IMG/VR virus record: IMGVR_UViG_3300020454_000018
Coordinates: 1 to 53,170 of that record
Reading direction: 5' to 3' (one strand)
From: a virus
Length of the DNA stretch: 53,170 nucleotides
This document shows positions 30,867-38,247 of this stretch, one piece after another. The stretch's first letter is position 1, and each line of letters begins with the position of its first letter. The position numbers were made by a program, and so were the translations under genes. The notes under the pieces are model-generated. The model was given only the letters and a program-made list of their open reading frames with translations, did no database searches and was not told the origin of the DNA.

Positions 30867-31636
30867 TGAAATTTTGGGCAATAGGTGATAGTTATGTAGA
30901 CCCACATGAATATCCAATTAGAGGTAAAAAGTGGGCATCTGTTATGATAAGAAGCTTAAAATCAGATAAATATTTTATATTTGGTAATGGTGGATTCGAT
31001 GCAGAAACTGTTTTAGATAATTTACTTTTAAATTTACATCTGTTAGAGGATGGTGATTTAGTTGTACTTTTTCTACCAACTTTATGGAGACATAGATTAC
31101 CATTGGCAGATAATATGATAGATAAATATTCTCAACTTATTGACCCACCAAAAACCAAAAACATTGAAAATGTACAAATACTAAATGGGTTTATGGTTAA
31201 TAATCATTTACATAATACACATCAATATCTTGCACCACCACTAAATAAAATGGATTTAGATAATTTAATGGATAAAGAAGAAAAGTTTATTGAGCGTTCA
31301 AAAAATTGGAATAAAAAGTTAGATTTTCATAAATTAGTAACATCTTTAAAACCAAACGCTCTTAGAATAGAATCTATTTTAAAATCAATAGTAAAATTAA
31401 AACCAAAAGTAAACTTTGAATTTTTTACTTGGTGTGAAAATGAATTTACAGATTTAGTAAAAGACTTACAATTTATAAAAAAAGAGCTTGGGTTTTATGA
31501 AACACAACATATGGCTTGGTTAAGTGGAAAAGATGGGATGGAGGGTGACCACCACTTCTCATCCGATATGAATGAAAGATTCGCTAGCTATCTAATAAAA
31601 AAATACCCAAACCAATTTGATAATAATCTTATATGA
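30866..31636 (+). CDS. SGNH/GDSL hydrolase-like protein (copy 6)
   Basis: 256 aa with a GTG start. Block I is WAIGDSYVDPHEYP. FGNGGFDAETVLDNL is block II (Gly, Asn) and LVVLFLPTLWRHRLP block III. GDHHFSSDMNERFASYL fits block V (Asp-His-His) close to the C-terminus. It overlaps the methyltransferase-like gene by 4 bases and sits in the sugar-gene operon, the strongest context evidence that this family acts on glycans. Confidence 0.66.
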   Translation: MKFWAIGDSYVDPHEYPIRGKKWASVMIRSLKSDKYFIFGNGGFDAETVLDNLLLNLHLLEDGDLVVLFLPTLWRHRLPLADNMIDKYSQLIDPPKTKNIENVQILNGFMVNNHLHNTHQYLAPPLNKMDLDNLMDKEEKFIERSKNWNKKLDFHKLVTSLKPNALRIESILKSIVKLKPKVNFEFFTWCENEFTDLVKDLQFIKKELGFYETQHMAWLSGKDGMEGDHHFSSDMNERFASYLIKKYPNQFDNNLI

Positions 31637-32187
31637 AATATAAAAAACAATGGAAAGAGTGGTTTGATGGTGGTAACACCATATGGAGTGAATATGGATA
31701 TAACTACCATTCATACAAAATAGCATCAAACCTACTACCAACATTAGATATACCAAAAGGTGGTGATATACTTCAGTTTGGATGTGGTGTTGGTGTTACC
31801 ATTGAAAAGTTATGTGAACTATATGGTGATAAGAGAGTGTATGGATATGATATATTTAATCCACTAAATCATTCAAGAATATTTTCCTTTGATGTGTATA
31901 AGGAAAAACTACCTAAAAGAAACATATCATATTGTGATATTGATATAGGTTCAGTATCAACTGATAAAAACATAAGATATGATTTATTTGATTACGCTTG
32001 GGATTACTTAATAGAAGGTGGATATATTTTAATTAATAATTCTATCGTAGAAGAGTTTAAAAAACTTCATCCTATAGCAATACAAAATGCTGAAATCAAA
32101 CAATTAAATGAATTTGATAATAAAGAATTGTGGAAGAACCCACATCAAAATAGATTAAACACAAAAACCTTAGTAAAGAAATTATGA
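31633..32187 (+). CDS. SAM-dependent methyltransferase-like protein
   Basis: GGDILQFGCGVGVTIEKLCE is motif I (binds S-adenosylmethionine) and RVYGYDIFNP motif II; YDLFDYAWDYLIEGGYILIN fits the later strands. 184 aa covers one Rossmann domain with no target-recognition region. The substrate is unknown; operon neighbours suggest a sugar or glycan. Confidence 0.62.
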   Translation: MKYKKQWKEWFDGGNTIWSEYGYNYHSYKIASNLLPTLDIPKGGDILQFGCGVGVTIEKLCELYGDKRVYGYDIFNPLNHSRIFSFDVYKEKLPKRNISYCDIDIGSVSTDKNIRYDLFDYAWDYLIEGGYILINNSIVEEFKKLHPIAIQNAEIKQLNEFDNKELWKNPHQNRLNTKTLVKKL

Positions 32188-32420
32188 ACATAGATATTAA
32201 ACCCTTAGTAGAAAAGTATCCTAACGATGCAGAGTTAGGTTCAAAAGTTAGAGAAATATATTGGGATAGAATAGATAAGATTAACCAACTCGGTAAATTC
32301 GGTGGTACAATCTATGAATCACCAGATGGTGGTGAAACAATCTATGAAAGACCATTCGGTTCTGACTTATCAGAAAGAAAATTAGTAAAAGACAAATCAC
32401 AATTAAATTTATTCGAATGA
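32184..32420 (+). CDS. hypothetical protein with short internal repeat, 78 aa
   Basis: The unit GGTIYESPDG / GETIYERPFG is repeated in tandem near residues 41-58. The rest is helical. It overlaps the methyltransferase and deformylase genes by 4 bases each. No family is named. Confidence 0.55.
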   Translation: MNIDIKPLVEKYPNDAELGSKVREIYWDRIDKINQLGKFGGTIYESPDGGETIYERPFGSDLSERKLVKDKSQLNLFE

Positions 32421-33037
32421 GCAAAATAGTAACAGATAGAATTAAATTAAAAAAACCAATCACAGATTTACCTAAAAATAAATCTGAAGAAGAAGTTATA
32501 TCAGCGGCATTATTCACCGCATTACAAAAAGAAAAAGGATTTGGATTATCAGCAAATCAAATTGGTGTAGATAAAAGAATGTGTGTTATTAACATTAAAG
32601 AACCAATGGTATTGATAAATCCTAAAATTGTTAAAAGAAGTGAAGAAGCAGTACAATACATTGAGAGTTGTTTATCGCTTCCTAAAACAATGAGAAAACC
32701 AAAGAACACAGTAAGAAGTATTTCAATCACTGTTGAAACTGATAACTTAGGAACAGTAGAGTTTGGACCTGATGAAAAGGATAAGATTGGTACGGAAGGG
32801 CATAATTACTTTGGTGATGAGGGATTATTGGAGTGTGTTGTAGCTCAACATGAGATAGACCATTTAGATGGTATTCTAATCACAGATTCAATTAGAACAT
32901 ACAACATTCAAAGGGTATCCGAAAAAAAATATGGAAGAAATGATAAGGTAATGGTTAAATCACCAGATGGTGAAACGGATTTTATAAAATATAAAAAAGC
33001 CATACCATTATTGGAGAAAGGATATGAAATTGTATAA
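32417..33037 (+). CDS. def: peptide deformylase
   Basis: Removes the N-formyl group from new proteins. All three motifs are present: GFGLSANQIG (41-50), ESCLSLP with metal ligand Cys85, and QHEIDHLDG (His145 and His149, catalytic Glu146). There is a longer than usual insertion of about 20 residues before motif III (FGPDEKDKIGTEGHNYFGDE). 206 aa. Marine phages carry it to speed maturation of phage or organellar-type proteins. Confidence 0.92.
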   Translation: MSKIVTDRIKLKKPITDLPKNKSEEEVISAALFTALQKEKGFGLSANQIGVDKRMCVINIKEPMVLINPKIVKRSEEAVQYIESCLSLPKTMRKPKNTVRSISITVETDNLGTVEFGPDEKDKIGTEGHNYFGDEGLLECVVAQHEIDHLDGILITDSIRTYNIQRVSEKKYGRNDKVMVKSPDGETDFIKYKKAIPLLEKGYEIV

Positions 33038-33051
33038 AAAAGAACGGAACA

Positions 33052-33285
33052 ATGGCAAAATTAATATTTAAGTATAGTAACGGCTGGAAGCAAAATGTTA
33101 GGGAGGCAAACGAAATTAAGTTTGATGTACCCGATGATATGAATATGAATGAATACAAAGCCGTAATGATAAGATTGGCTCATTCATTAGGTTATTCACC
33201 AAAATCTATAAAAACAGCTTTTGGTGATTTAGAGGATAACAAAGAAGATATAAAGACTTTGTTAAAGGACATAAAAGATGTTTAA
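33052..33285 (+). CDS. small hypothetical protein, 77 aa
   Basis: LIFKYSNGWKQNVREANEIK and EYKAVMIRLAHSLGYSPKSI, a mixed alpha/beta small protein. Overlaps the next gene by 8 bases. No family is recognised. Confidence 0.55.
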   Translation: MAKLIFKYSNGWKQNVREANEIKFDVPDDMNMNEYKAVMIRLAHSLGYSPKSIKTAFGDLEDNKEDIKTLLKDIKDV

Positions 33286-33532
33286 AGAAATTAAGGATAA
33301 TTTATTACAAGTTAACTTACTTAATCAATCAGTCATTGAACTGTTGATTGAAAAGAAAATTCTTACACAAGAAGAAGTGGAGGATAGATTGTTACACAAT
33401 CAAAAGTTGTTTGTACAAACAGCTAAAGAATTCGCAAAACTCATCAATGAAGCAGATAAATTAAAAAGAAAGGTCAAAACTACCGATGATGAGCTAATGG
33501 ACTTATACTTTGGTCCAATAGGTGAAGCATAA
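33278..33532 (+). CDS. small helical protein, 84 aa
   Basis: Charged helices (EIKDNLLQVNLLNQSVIELL, EVEDRLLHNQKLFVQTAKEF) with coiled-coil character, ending YFGPIGEA. No family is recognised. Confidence 0.55.
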   Translation: MFKEIKDNLLQVNLLNQSVIELLIEKKILTQEEVEDRLLHNQKLFVQTAKEFAKLINEADKLKRKVKTTDDELMDLYFGPIGEA

Positions 33533-33549
33533 AATAAATGAGATTTTAT

Positions 33550-33580
33550 TTGGATATGTGAAATATTTTTCGTATATTTG
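33550..33580 (+). promoter_or_regulatory. Bacteroidota-type promoter
   Basis: TTTGG, 19-base spacer, TATATTTG (33573-33580). No palindrome is seen. It drives the endolysin-like gene and probably the late sigma gene. Confidence 0.78.
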
Positions 33581-33610
33581 TTATAGTTTAATCAAAAGGG
33601 AATATACCGT

Positions 33611-34198
33611 ATGAGAAAGACAACAATAATTATTACGATAGTAATTTCAATACTATCATTCGGAATGATTGATTCCGCAACTTCTGAATCTCCTAGATGG
33701 GATAGGTTAGAAGCTATAAAACAATCAGAAATACTCAGAAAAGAAGCTGAGGAGTTAAAAATTAAACAATATCATCAAGATGAATTAGATAGATTCTTAA
33801 ATGATATTGGATTCAGAGAAAGTGGTAATCGATATGATATCACTAATACTTGGGGATATATGGGAAAGTATCAATTCGGAAAATCCACACTAAAAGGATT
33901 GGGATATGATGTTTCTCGTAAAGAATTCCTTAACAACCCAGAATTACAAGAGGAGGCAATGTTATCTTTATTATCACACAACAAAGAAAAACTACAAACC
34001 TATATTGATTTATTTGATGGTGAAACAATTAATGGTATGTATATTTCAGAAAGTGGTATATTGGCAGCTGCACATCTTGGAGGACAGGGTTCAGTAAAGA
34101 GGTATTTTAAAAATGGTAAAGTTTTTAAAGATGCTTATGGAACAAAAATTACATCGTATATGAAAACATTTAGTGGATACGATATTAAATTAAATTAA
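33611..34198 (+). CDS. endolysin-like protein (transglycosylase/lysozyme fold)
   Basis: The N-terminus (TTIIITIVISILSFGMIDSA) is a signal or signal-anchor segment. The catalytic-type region is IGFRESGNRYDITN, with Glu70 the probable catalytic acid, then WGYMGKYQFGKSTLKGLGY, the glycine- and aromatic-rich substrate-binding stretch of lytic transglycosylases. SESGILAAAHLGGQGSVKRY follows. 195 aa. It would cut peptidoglycan after export. A virion-associated role is possible, but the signal segment and its own promoter suggest lysis. Confidence 0.72.
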   Translation: MRKTTIIITIVISILSFGMIDSATSESPRWDRLEAIKQSEILRKEAEELKIKQYHQDELDRFLNDIGFRESGNRYDITNTWGYMGKYQFGKSTLKGLGYDVSRKEFLNNPELQEEAMLSLLSHNKEKLQTYIDLFDGETINGMYISESGILAAAHLGGQGSVKRYFKNGKVFKDAYGTKITSYMKTFSGYDIKLN

Positions 34199-34205
34199 AT
34201 TAAAA

Positions 34206-34469
34206 ATGGTTATAGAAATAATTTTAGGAGTATCGGCAGTATTTAATATTTTATTATTAATTGGTGTTAGAAATCTACTCAAACAAAACGAAAGATTAGA
34301 AGATGATTTGATTGGCACTATTAATGGTGTAGTACAAACAGTCAATGATGCTAATGAAAAAATGAAGCAAGCAGATATCAGAGGTTCTTTTGAATCAGAT
34401 GATGAAGTTGGTTCTGTATTTAAAGAACTAAAAAGAATAGTAGTTGAACTAAACGAACAATTTAAATAG
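34206..34469 (+). CDS. single-pass membrane protein, 87 aa
   Basis: An N-terminal membrane helix (VIEIILGVSAVFNILLLIGV) is followed by a coiled coil, and by FESDDEVGSVFKELKRIVVE, a stretch I recall from small proteins of marine T4-like phages. It lies 8 bases after the endolysin and just before the sigma gene. Function unknown; a spanin-like or signalling role is speculative. Confidence 0.6.
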   Translation: MVIEIILGVSAVFNILLLIGVRNLLKQNERLEDDLIGTINGVVQTVNDANEKMKQADIRGSFESDDEVGSVFKELKRIVVELNEQFK

Positions 34470-34472
34470 AAT

Positions 34473-35207
34473 ATGCCCAGACCAAGAAGAAAAAAATCGA
34501 AAATGTACTTTGGTACACCTGCACAAGATGCTATAATTGCTTATAACAAATGTAAAAACCCAAAAGAACGAAATAAAATTTATAATGATGGGATTAAATA
34601 TCCATTTGATAAATTAGCAGAAAATGTTTTAAATACATTTAAATTTACTTACTTTGATGTACCAAAATCTGATGTTAAAAAAGAAGTAGTATCAGCTATG
34701 GTAGAAAAAATACATATGTACAAAGAGGGTAAAGGAAAGGCATTTTCATATTTTACGATTATAGCAAAAAATTATCTGATTCTAAATAATAATGGTAATT
34801 ACAAAAGGTGGCAAAAAAACGCATTAATATCTGAAATGCCACAAACTTGGAATCCTGAAAATGATTTTAATGAAACACAACAAAATGAAGAATATTCTGA
34901 ATTTAGAAAAATTATGCTAAGTTATTGGGATAAAAATCTAACTGTTGTTTTTACAAAGAAAAGAGATATCCAAATAGCAGATGCAGTATTGGAGTTATTT
35001 AGAAGAGCAGATTATATAGAAAACTTTAATAAAAAACATTTGTATTTACTGATAAGAGAAATGACCGATTGTAAAACACATTACATTACAAAGGTGGTAA
35101 ATGTTATGAAACAACATCAGAAAAAAATGTTAAATGCATTCTTAGAGGGAGATGTAATAGAAGATAATGTAAATCAGTTTTGGAATGAAGAAGAGCATTT
35201 ACGATAA
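34473..35207 (+). CDS. 55: late-transcription sigma factor (T4 gp55-like)
   Basis: GKGKAFSYFTIIAKNYLI (about residues 88-105) matches sigma-70 region 2 as reduced in T4-type gp55 late sigma factors (xxAFxYFTxIxxNxxL). VKKEVVSAMVEKIHMYKEG precedes it, as in gp55. 244 aa is longer than T4 gp55 (185 aa), with a C-terminal helical extension. It would direct RNA polymerase to late promoters, probably the TATTTATA boxes here. It overlaps the carbamoyltransferase gene by 23 bases. Confidence 0.72.
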   Translation: MPRPRRKKSKMYFGTPAQDAIIAYNKCKNPKERNKIYNDGIKYPFDKLAENVLNTFKFTYFDVPKSDVKKEVVSAMVEKIHMYKEGKGKAFSYFTIIAKNYLILNNNGNYKRWQKNALISEMPQTWNPENDFNETQQNEEYSEFRKIMLSYWDKNLTVVFTKKRDIQIADAVLELFRRADYIENFNKKHLYLLIREMTDCKTHYITKVVNVMKQHQKKMLNAFLEGDVIEDNVNQFWNEEEHLR

Positions 35208-36888
35208 ATACATTATTGGTATTTCATATGGATTTCACGATTCTGCCGTAGCTCTAATTAAAAATGGAAAGGTTTTAAATGCGGTTGAAGAAGAAAGATT
35301 CACTGGTATAAAACACGATTACTCATTTCCAATAAATTCAATTAATTGGATTCTAAAAGAAAACAATATAAATGGAGATGATATCTCAGTAGTTTGTTAT
35401 TATGAAAATCCAAAATTAAAATACGATAGAGATAAAAAATCGTATTGGAAATATTTTTGGAAGAATCCATTTAACTTTCCAAAAAAATCTAATCCATTTG
35501 ACCCAATTGAAAACATATTTAGAAAAGCTAAAATTACAGTTGGTAATCACCACTTATCTCATTTAGCATATTCATATCTTACATCAGACTTTGATGAATC
35601 AGCCATACTATCTGTTGATGGTGTTGGTGAATGGGATACTACAGTGATGGCATATGGAAAGCAAAATCAAATAAAAAGATATGGGGAGGTTGTATATCCA
35701 CACTCATTAGGATTACTTTATTCTACAATCACTGCATTCTTAGGATTTAAACCAAATGAAGGTGAGTATAAGGTAATGGGATTGGCACCATATGGTACAC
35801 ATTTATTTCACCATAAAATGTTTGATGAACTAATAAAGGAAACAGATGATGGATTTGAACTAAATATGGATTATTTTTCATATCATTATTCTGATAAAAT
35901 AATGTTTAACAAAAAACTTTCTAAGTTATTTAACATACCAAATAGATTACCAAATGAAAAAGTAAATGATATTCATAAAAACATAGCTGCAGCTTTACAA
36001 TACACATATGAAAAGCATTTCTTTAAATTATTAAATAAGTTATATAAAAAAAGTAAATCTAAAAACTTATGTTTGAGTGGTGGGTGTGCATATAATGGAA
36101 CTGCTAATGGTAAGATACAAAGTAAAACCCCATTCAAAAACATTTGGATTCCACCAGCCCCATCAGATGCTGGTTCAGCTATTGGAGCTGCTCTTTACTA
36201 TTGGAATCATATTACAAATCAAAGAGAAGAAAATAAATCACCTTTCTTAGGTCCATCAGAAAAAATATTAAATGTAGTAAATGTAATAAAAGAAAATGAT
36301 ACTAAGATATTTTATGAAGCACTATCTGATGAAGAATTATTTCCTAAAATAGCTAAACTAATATCCGAAGGTAATATTATTGGATGGGTTAGAGGTCAGT
36401 TAGAATTTGGTGCAAGAGCATTAGGTAATCGTTCTATCTTAGCAGACCCGAGAGACCCACAAATGAAAAAGAGGGTAAATATGGTAGTAAAGAAAAGAGA
36501 AGGATTTAGACCATTTGCTCCTATGGTTACTTATGAGGATATGAAAAACTTTTTTACACCAACGATTGAAATACCTTATATGAACCAAATTGTTTCAGTT
36601 AAACCTAAGCATAGAAAAAAATTACCAGCTATCACACATATAGATGGTTCAGCAAGAGTACAAACACTTAGAGAAGATTTTAATCCTAAGATGTATAAAC
36701 TCTTAAAAGAATATCAGAAGATTACAAAGTATCCAATACTACTTAATACATCATTCAATCTCAAAGACCAAACTATGGTTAGAGATTCACAAGAAGCAAT
36801 TGATACATTTATGAATTGTGATATGGATTATTTAGTAATTGATAATATTTTTATATCCAAAAAAATACTTTCTGAAACTTTAACATAA
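35185..36888 (+). CDS. NodU/TobZ-type carbamoyltransferase
   Basis: Transfers a carbamoyl group from carbamoyl phosphate via carbamoyl-AMP onto a hydroxyl. GISYGFHDSAVALIKNGKVL and AVEEERFTGIKHD open the N-terminal ASKHA domain; HHLSHLAYSYL, ILSVDGVGEWDT, LSGGCAYNG and PAPSDAGSAIGAAL follow. The C-terminal domain has GQLEFGARALGNRSILADPR and KREGFRPFAPMV, then PILLNTSFN. 567 aa is full length. All key motifs are intact. The acceptor could be a sugar, or a hydroxymethylated base as proposed for some phage carbamoyltransferases. Confidence 0.93.
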   Translation: MKKSIYDKYIIGISYGFHDSAVALIKNGKVLNAVEEERFTGIKHDYSFPINSINWILKENNINGDDISVVCYYENPKLKYDRDKKSYWKYFWKNPFNFPKKSNPFDPIENIFRKAKITVGNHHLSHLAYSYLTSDFDESAILSVDGVGEWDTTVMAYGKQNQIKRYGEVVYPHSLGLLYSTITAFLGFKPNEGEYKVMGLAPYGTHLFHHKMFDELIKETDDGFELNMDYFSYHYSDKIMFNKKLSKLFNIPNRLPNEKVNDIHKNIAAALQYTYEKHFFKLLNKLYKKSKSKNLCLSGGCAYNGTANGKIQSKTPFKNIWIPPAPSDAGSAIGAALYYWNHITNQREENKSPFLGPSEKILNVVNVIKENDTKIFYEALSDEELFPKIAKLISEGNIIGWVRGQLEFGARALGNRSILADPRDPQMKKRVNMVVKKREGFRPFAPMVTYEDMKNFFTPTIEIPYMNQIVSVKPKHRKKLPAITHIDGSARVQTLREDFNPKMYKLLKEYQKITKYPILLNTSFNLKDQTMVRDSQEAIDTFMNCDMDYLVIDNIFISKKILSETLT

Positions 36889-36942
36889 CATTAAGTTAAC
36901 AATTTCTTAACATTGATATACTTATAATAAAGGAGGTATATT

Positions 36943-37293
36943 ATGAAAAGAATAATTACTACAATCCTCCTACTCTTATTATTTGTTCCACTATTTGGCC
37001 AAAATAGAACATTAGAGAAGGTGGATGAAAATGTGTACAGATATAAAGTTACAAACAACGAAGGCTCTGTTTCACAAAAAGGAACTTACATCAAAAACGA
37101 AGAAGGTAACCTGTTGATGCATGGTTATTGGAGTAATGATTTAGGTACAAGAGCATTGTATAGAAGAGGAATTTTAGTATGGATAAAACCGAAAGGACAT
37201 CCTCGATATACTTATAAACAGATAGAGCTCGAACAATTGAAGGCGGAAGTTAGAAGATTGAAGAACTTAATAGCTCTAAATGACCAATCGTAA
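36943..37293 (+). CDS. secreted protein, 116 aa
   Basis: Signal peptide: MKRIITTILLLLLFVPLFGQ with a likely cut after FGQ. The mature part (RYKVTNNEGSVSQKGTYIKN, GNLLMHGYWSNDLGTRALYR) has a MORN-variant-like beta pattern and ends in a short helix (LEQLKAEVRRLKNLI). It has a strong Shine-Dalgarno, AAGGAGGT, 5 bases before the ATG, rare in this genome. Followed by a terminator. Role unknown; periplasmic. Confidence 0.7.
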   Translation: MKRIITTILLLLLFVPLFGQNRTLEKVDENVYRYKVTNNEGSVSQKGTYIKNEEGNLLMHGYWSNDLGTRALYRRGILVWIKPKGHPRYTYKQIELEQLKAEVRRLKNLIALNDQS

Positions 37294-37316
37294 TTCAAAG
37301 TGATTGGATAACAAAG

Positions 37317-37342
37317 CCCAACCCCGTAAGGTTGGGTTTTTT
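37317..37342 (+). terminator. intrinsic terminator
   Basis: CCCAACC-CCGTAA-GGTTGGG with six T following. It ends transcripts of the endolysin-sigma-carbamoyltransferase-secreted protein unit. Confidence 0.92.
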
Positions 37343-37422
37343 GTTTGACACCCAATATTGTTCACACAAGTGGTGTTAAAATCCAAAATGTACTTTTAGA
37401 TTCGTATATATCATAGTTATTA

Positions 37423-37437
37423 ATTGGACAGTCCGAT
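37423..37437 (+). promoter_or_regulatory. inverted repeat ATTGGAC-A-GTCCGAT
   Basis: Seven-base arms around one base with a single non-Watson-Crick pair (T-G). It lies in the 197-base gene-free gap before the holin candidate and looks like a repressor site or processing stem. The gap also holds CGTATATATCAT, a partial -7-like sequence without a TTGG partner. Confidence 0.35.
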
Positions 37438-37490
37438 GTTTTGTAATATGAAAAAGTTATTTTCATTAATTTAAAGCAAAGGAGAACTAT

Positions 37491-37727
37491 ATGGAATTTC
37501 TTAAAAAGATTGGCAATTGGGCTAATCATCTAACAGAAATCGGTATAAGTGTTATCGCTTTAGGAGTAGTATTAGAAGTACTATTCAAAGGCGCTAATAT
37601 TCCTTTCTGGCCAGAGGTATCGGTAATAGATAATATTATGGGTATTTTGGGTGGATTGAGTAATGAAGGTCTATTAGGATTAGTAGGAGCTTTCGTTTTA
37701 TACCACATTCTTAAAAAGAAAGATTAA
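37491..37727 (+). CDS. two-helix membrane protein, holin candidate
   Basis: 78 aa. Hydrophobic helix 1 lies at about residues 14-32 (LTEIGISVIALGVVLEVLF) and helix 2 at 56-73 (SNEGLLGLVGAFVLYHIL), with a charged C-terminus (KKKD). This topology and size fit class II holins, and it sits 3.3 kb from the endolysin between two terminators. It has an AAGGAG ribosome site. Without a homologue the holin call is an inference. Confidence 0.5.
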   Translation: MEFLKKIGNWANHLTEIGISVIALGVVLEVLFKGANIPFWPEVSVIDNIMGILGGLSNEGLLGLVGAFVLYHILKKKD

Positions 37728-37756
37728 GGATAACACCATAACCGGTTAAGACAATA

Positions 37757-37784
37757 AAACCTCTCAGAAATGGGAGGTTTTTTT
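37757..37784 (+). terminator. intrinsic terminator
   Basis: AAACCTCTC-AGAAAT-GGGAGGTTT with one T-G pair and a run of T. It separates the holin candidate from the structural genes. Confidence 0.9.
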
Positions 37785-37792
37785 ATTTCAGA

Positions 37793-37800
37793 TATTTATA
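37793..37800 (+). promoter_or_regulatory. TATTTATA motif (putative late promoter)
   Basis: Lies 21 bases before the first tail gene and immediately after a terminator, the best context for a true late promoter. Confidence 0.6.
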
Positions 37801-37821
37801 GTTAGATAATATACAAAAATT

Positions 37822-38247
37822 ATGAGTACAGATTTTGAATTATTTCCTGGTAAAAATTTAAGTGGATTATTTAAAGATATCTATGATAACCAGCAAAATA
37901 AAAAAAGTAGAATATCAGAACTAATTGCTGAAATGAAAAAGGTAATTAGACATTCTGGTGATATGGCAGTAATTGGTCCAATCATAAAAGATTTAGTAGA
38001 TACATCTGTTAGAAACGATGAATCATTAATTAAAATGGCAGCTATTGCACAGAGAATGATTGCATCAAAAGATAAGACGGTAGGTGAAGATGGATTCTTA
38101 ACTGATAAAGAAAAAGAACAATTACTACAACAATTAGAAGATGTAGTAGGTGAAGTTGCTGATGAAAAAATACAAGTTGATGAATTAACAAACGAAGTTG
38201 AAGAACTAAAACAAAAAGTAGAAAATGTCAAGGAAAAGAAGCTTTAG
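37822..38247 (+). CDS. coiled-coil protein at head of baseplate operon, 141 aa
   Basis: DFELFPGKNLSGLFKDIYDN at the start, a middle helix pair, and a C-terminal acidic coiled coil (VDELTNEVEELKQKVENVKE). It is the first gene after the strongest late-promoter context and overlaps the gp5-like gene by 23 bases. Likely a baseplate or assembly protein; no family is recognised. Confidence 0.6.
   Translation: MSTDFELFPGKNLSGLFKDIYDNQQNKKSRISELIAEMKKVIRHSGDMAVIGPIIKDLVDTSVRNDESLIKMAAIAQRMIASKDKTVGEDGFLTDKEKEQLLQQLEDVVGEVADEKIQVDELTNEVEELKQKVENVKEKKL

Noticed and set aside
34206-34469. Holin call for the 87-aa membrane protein next to the endolysin
   Set aside because: It has one N-terminal helix and a long soluble coiled coil with a FESDDEVG motif, unlike a holin; the two-helix protein at 37.5 kb is a better candidate.
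36896-36928. sigma-70 E. coli-type promoter (TTAACA...TATAAT) before the secreted-protein gene
   Set aside because: The spacer is 21 bases, too long, and the likely host uses a different promoter consensus.
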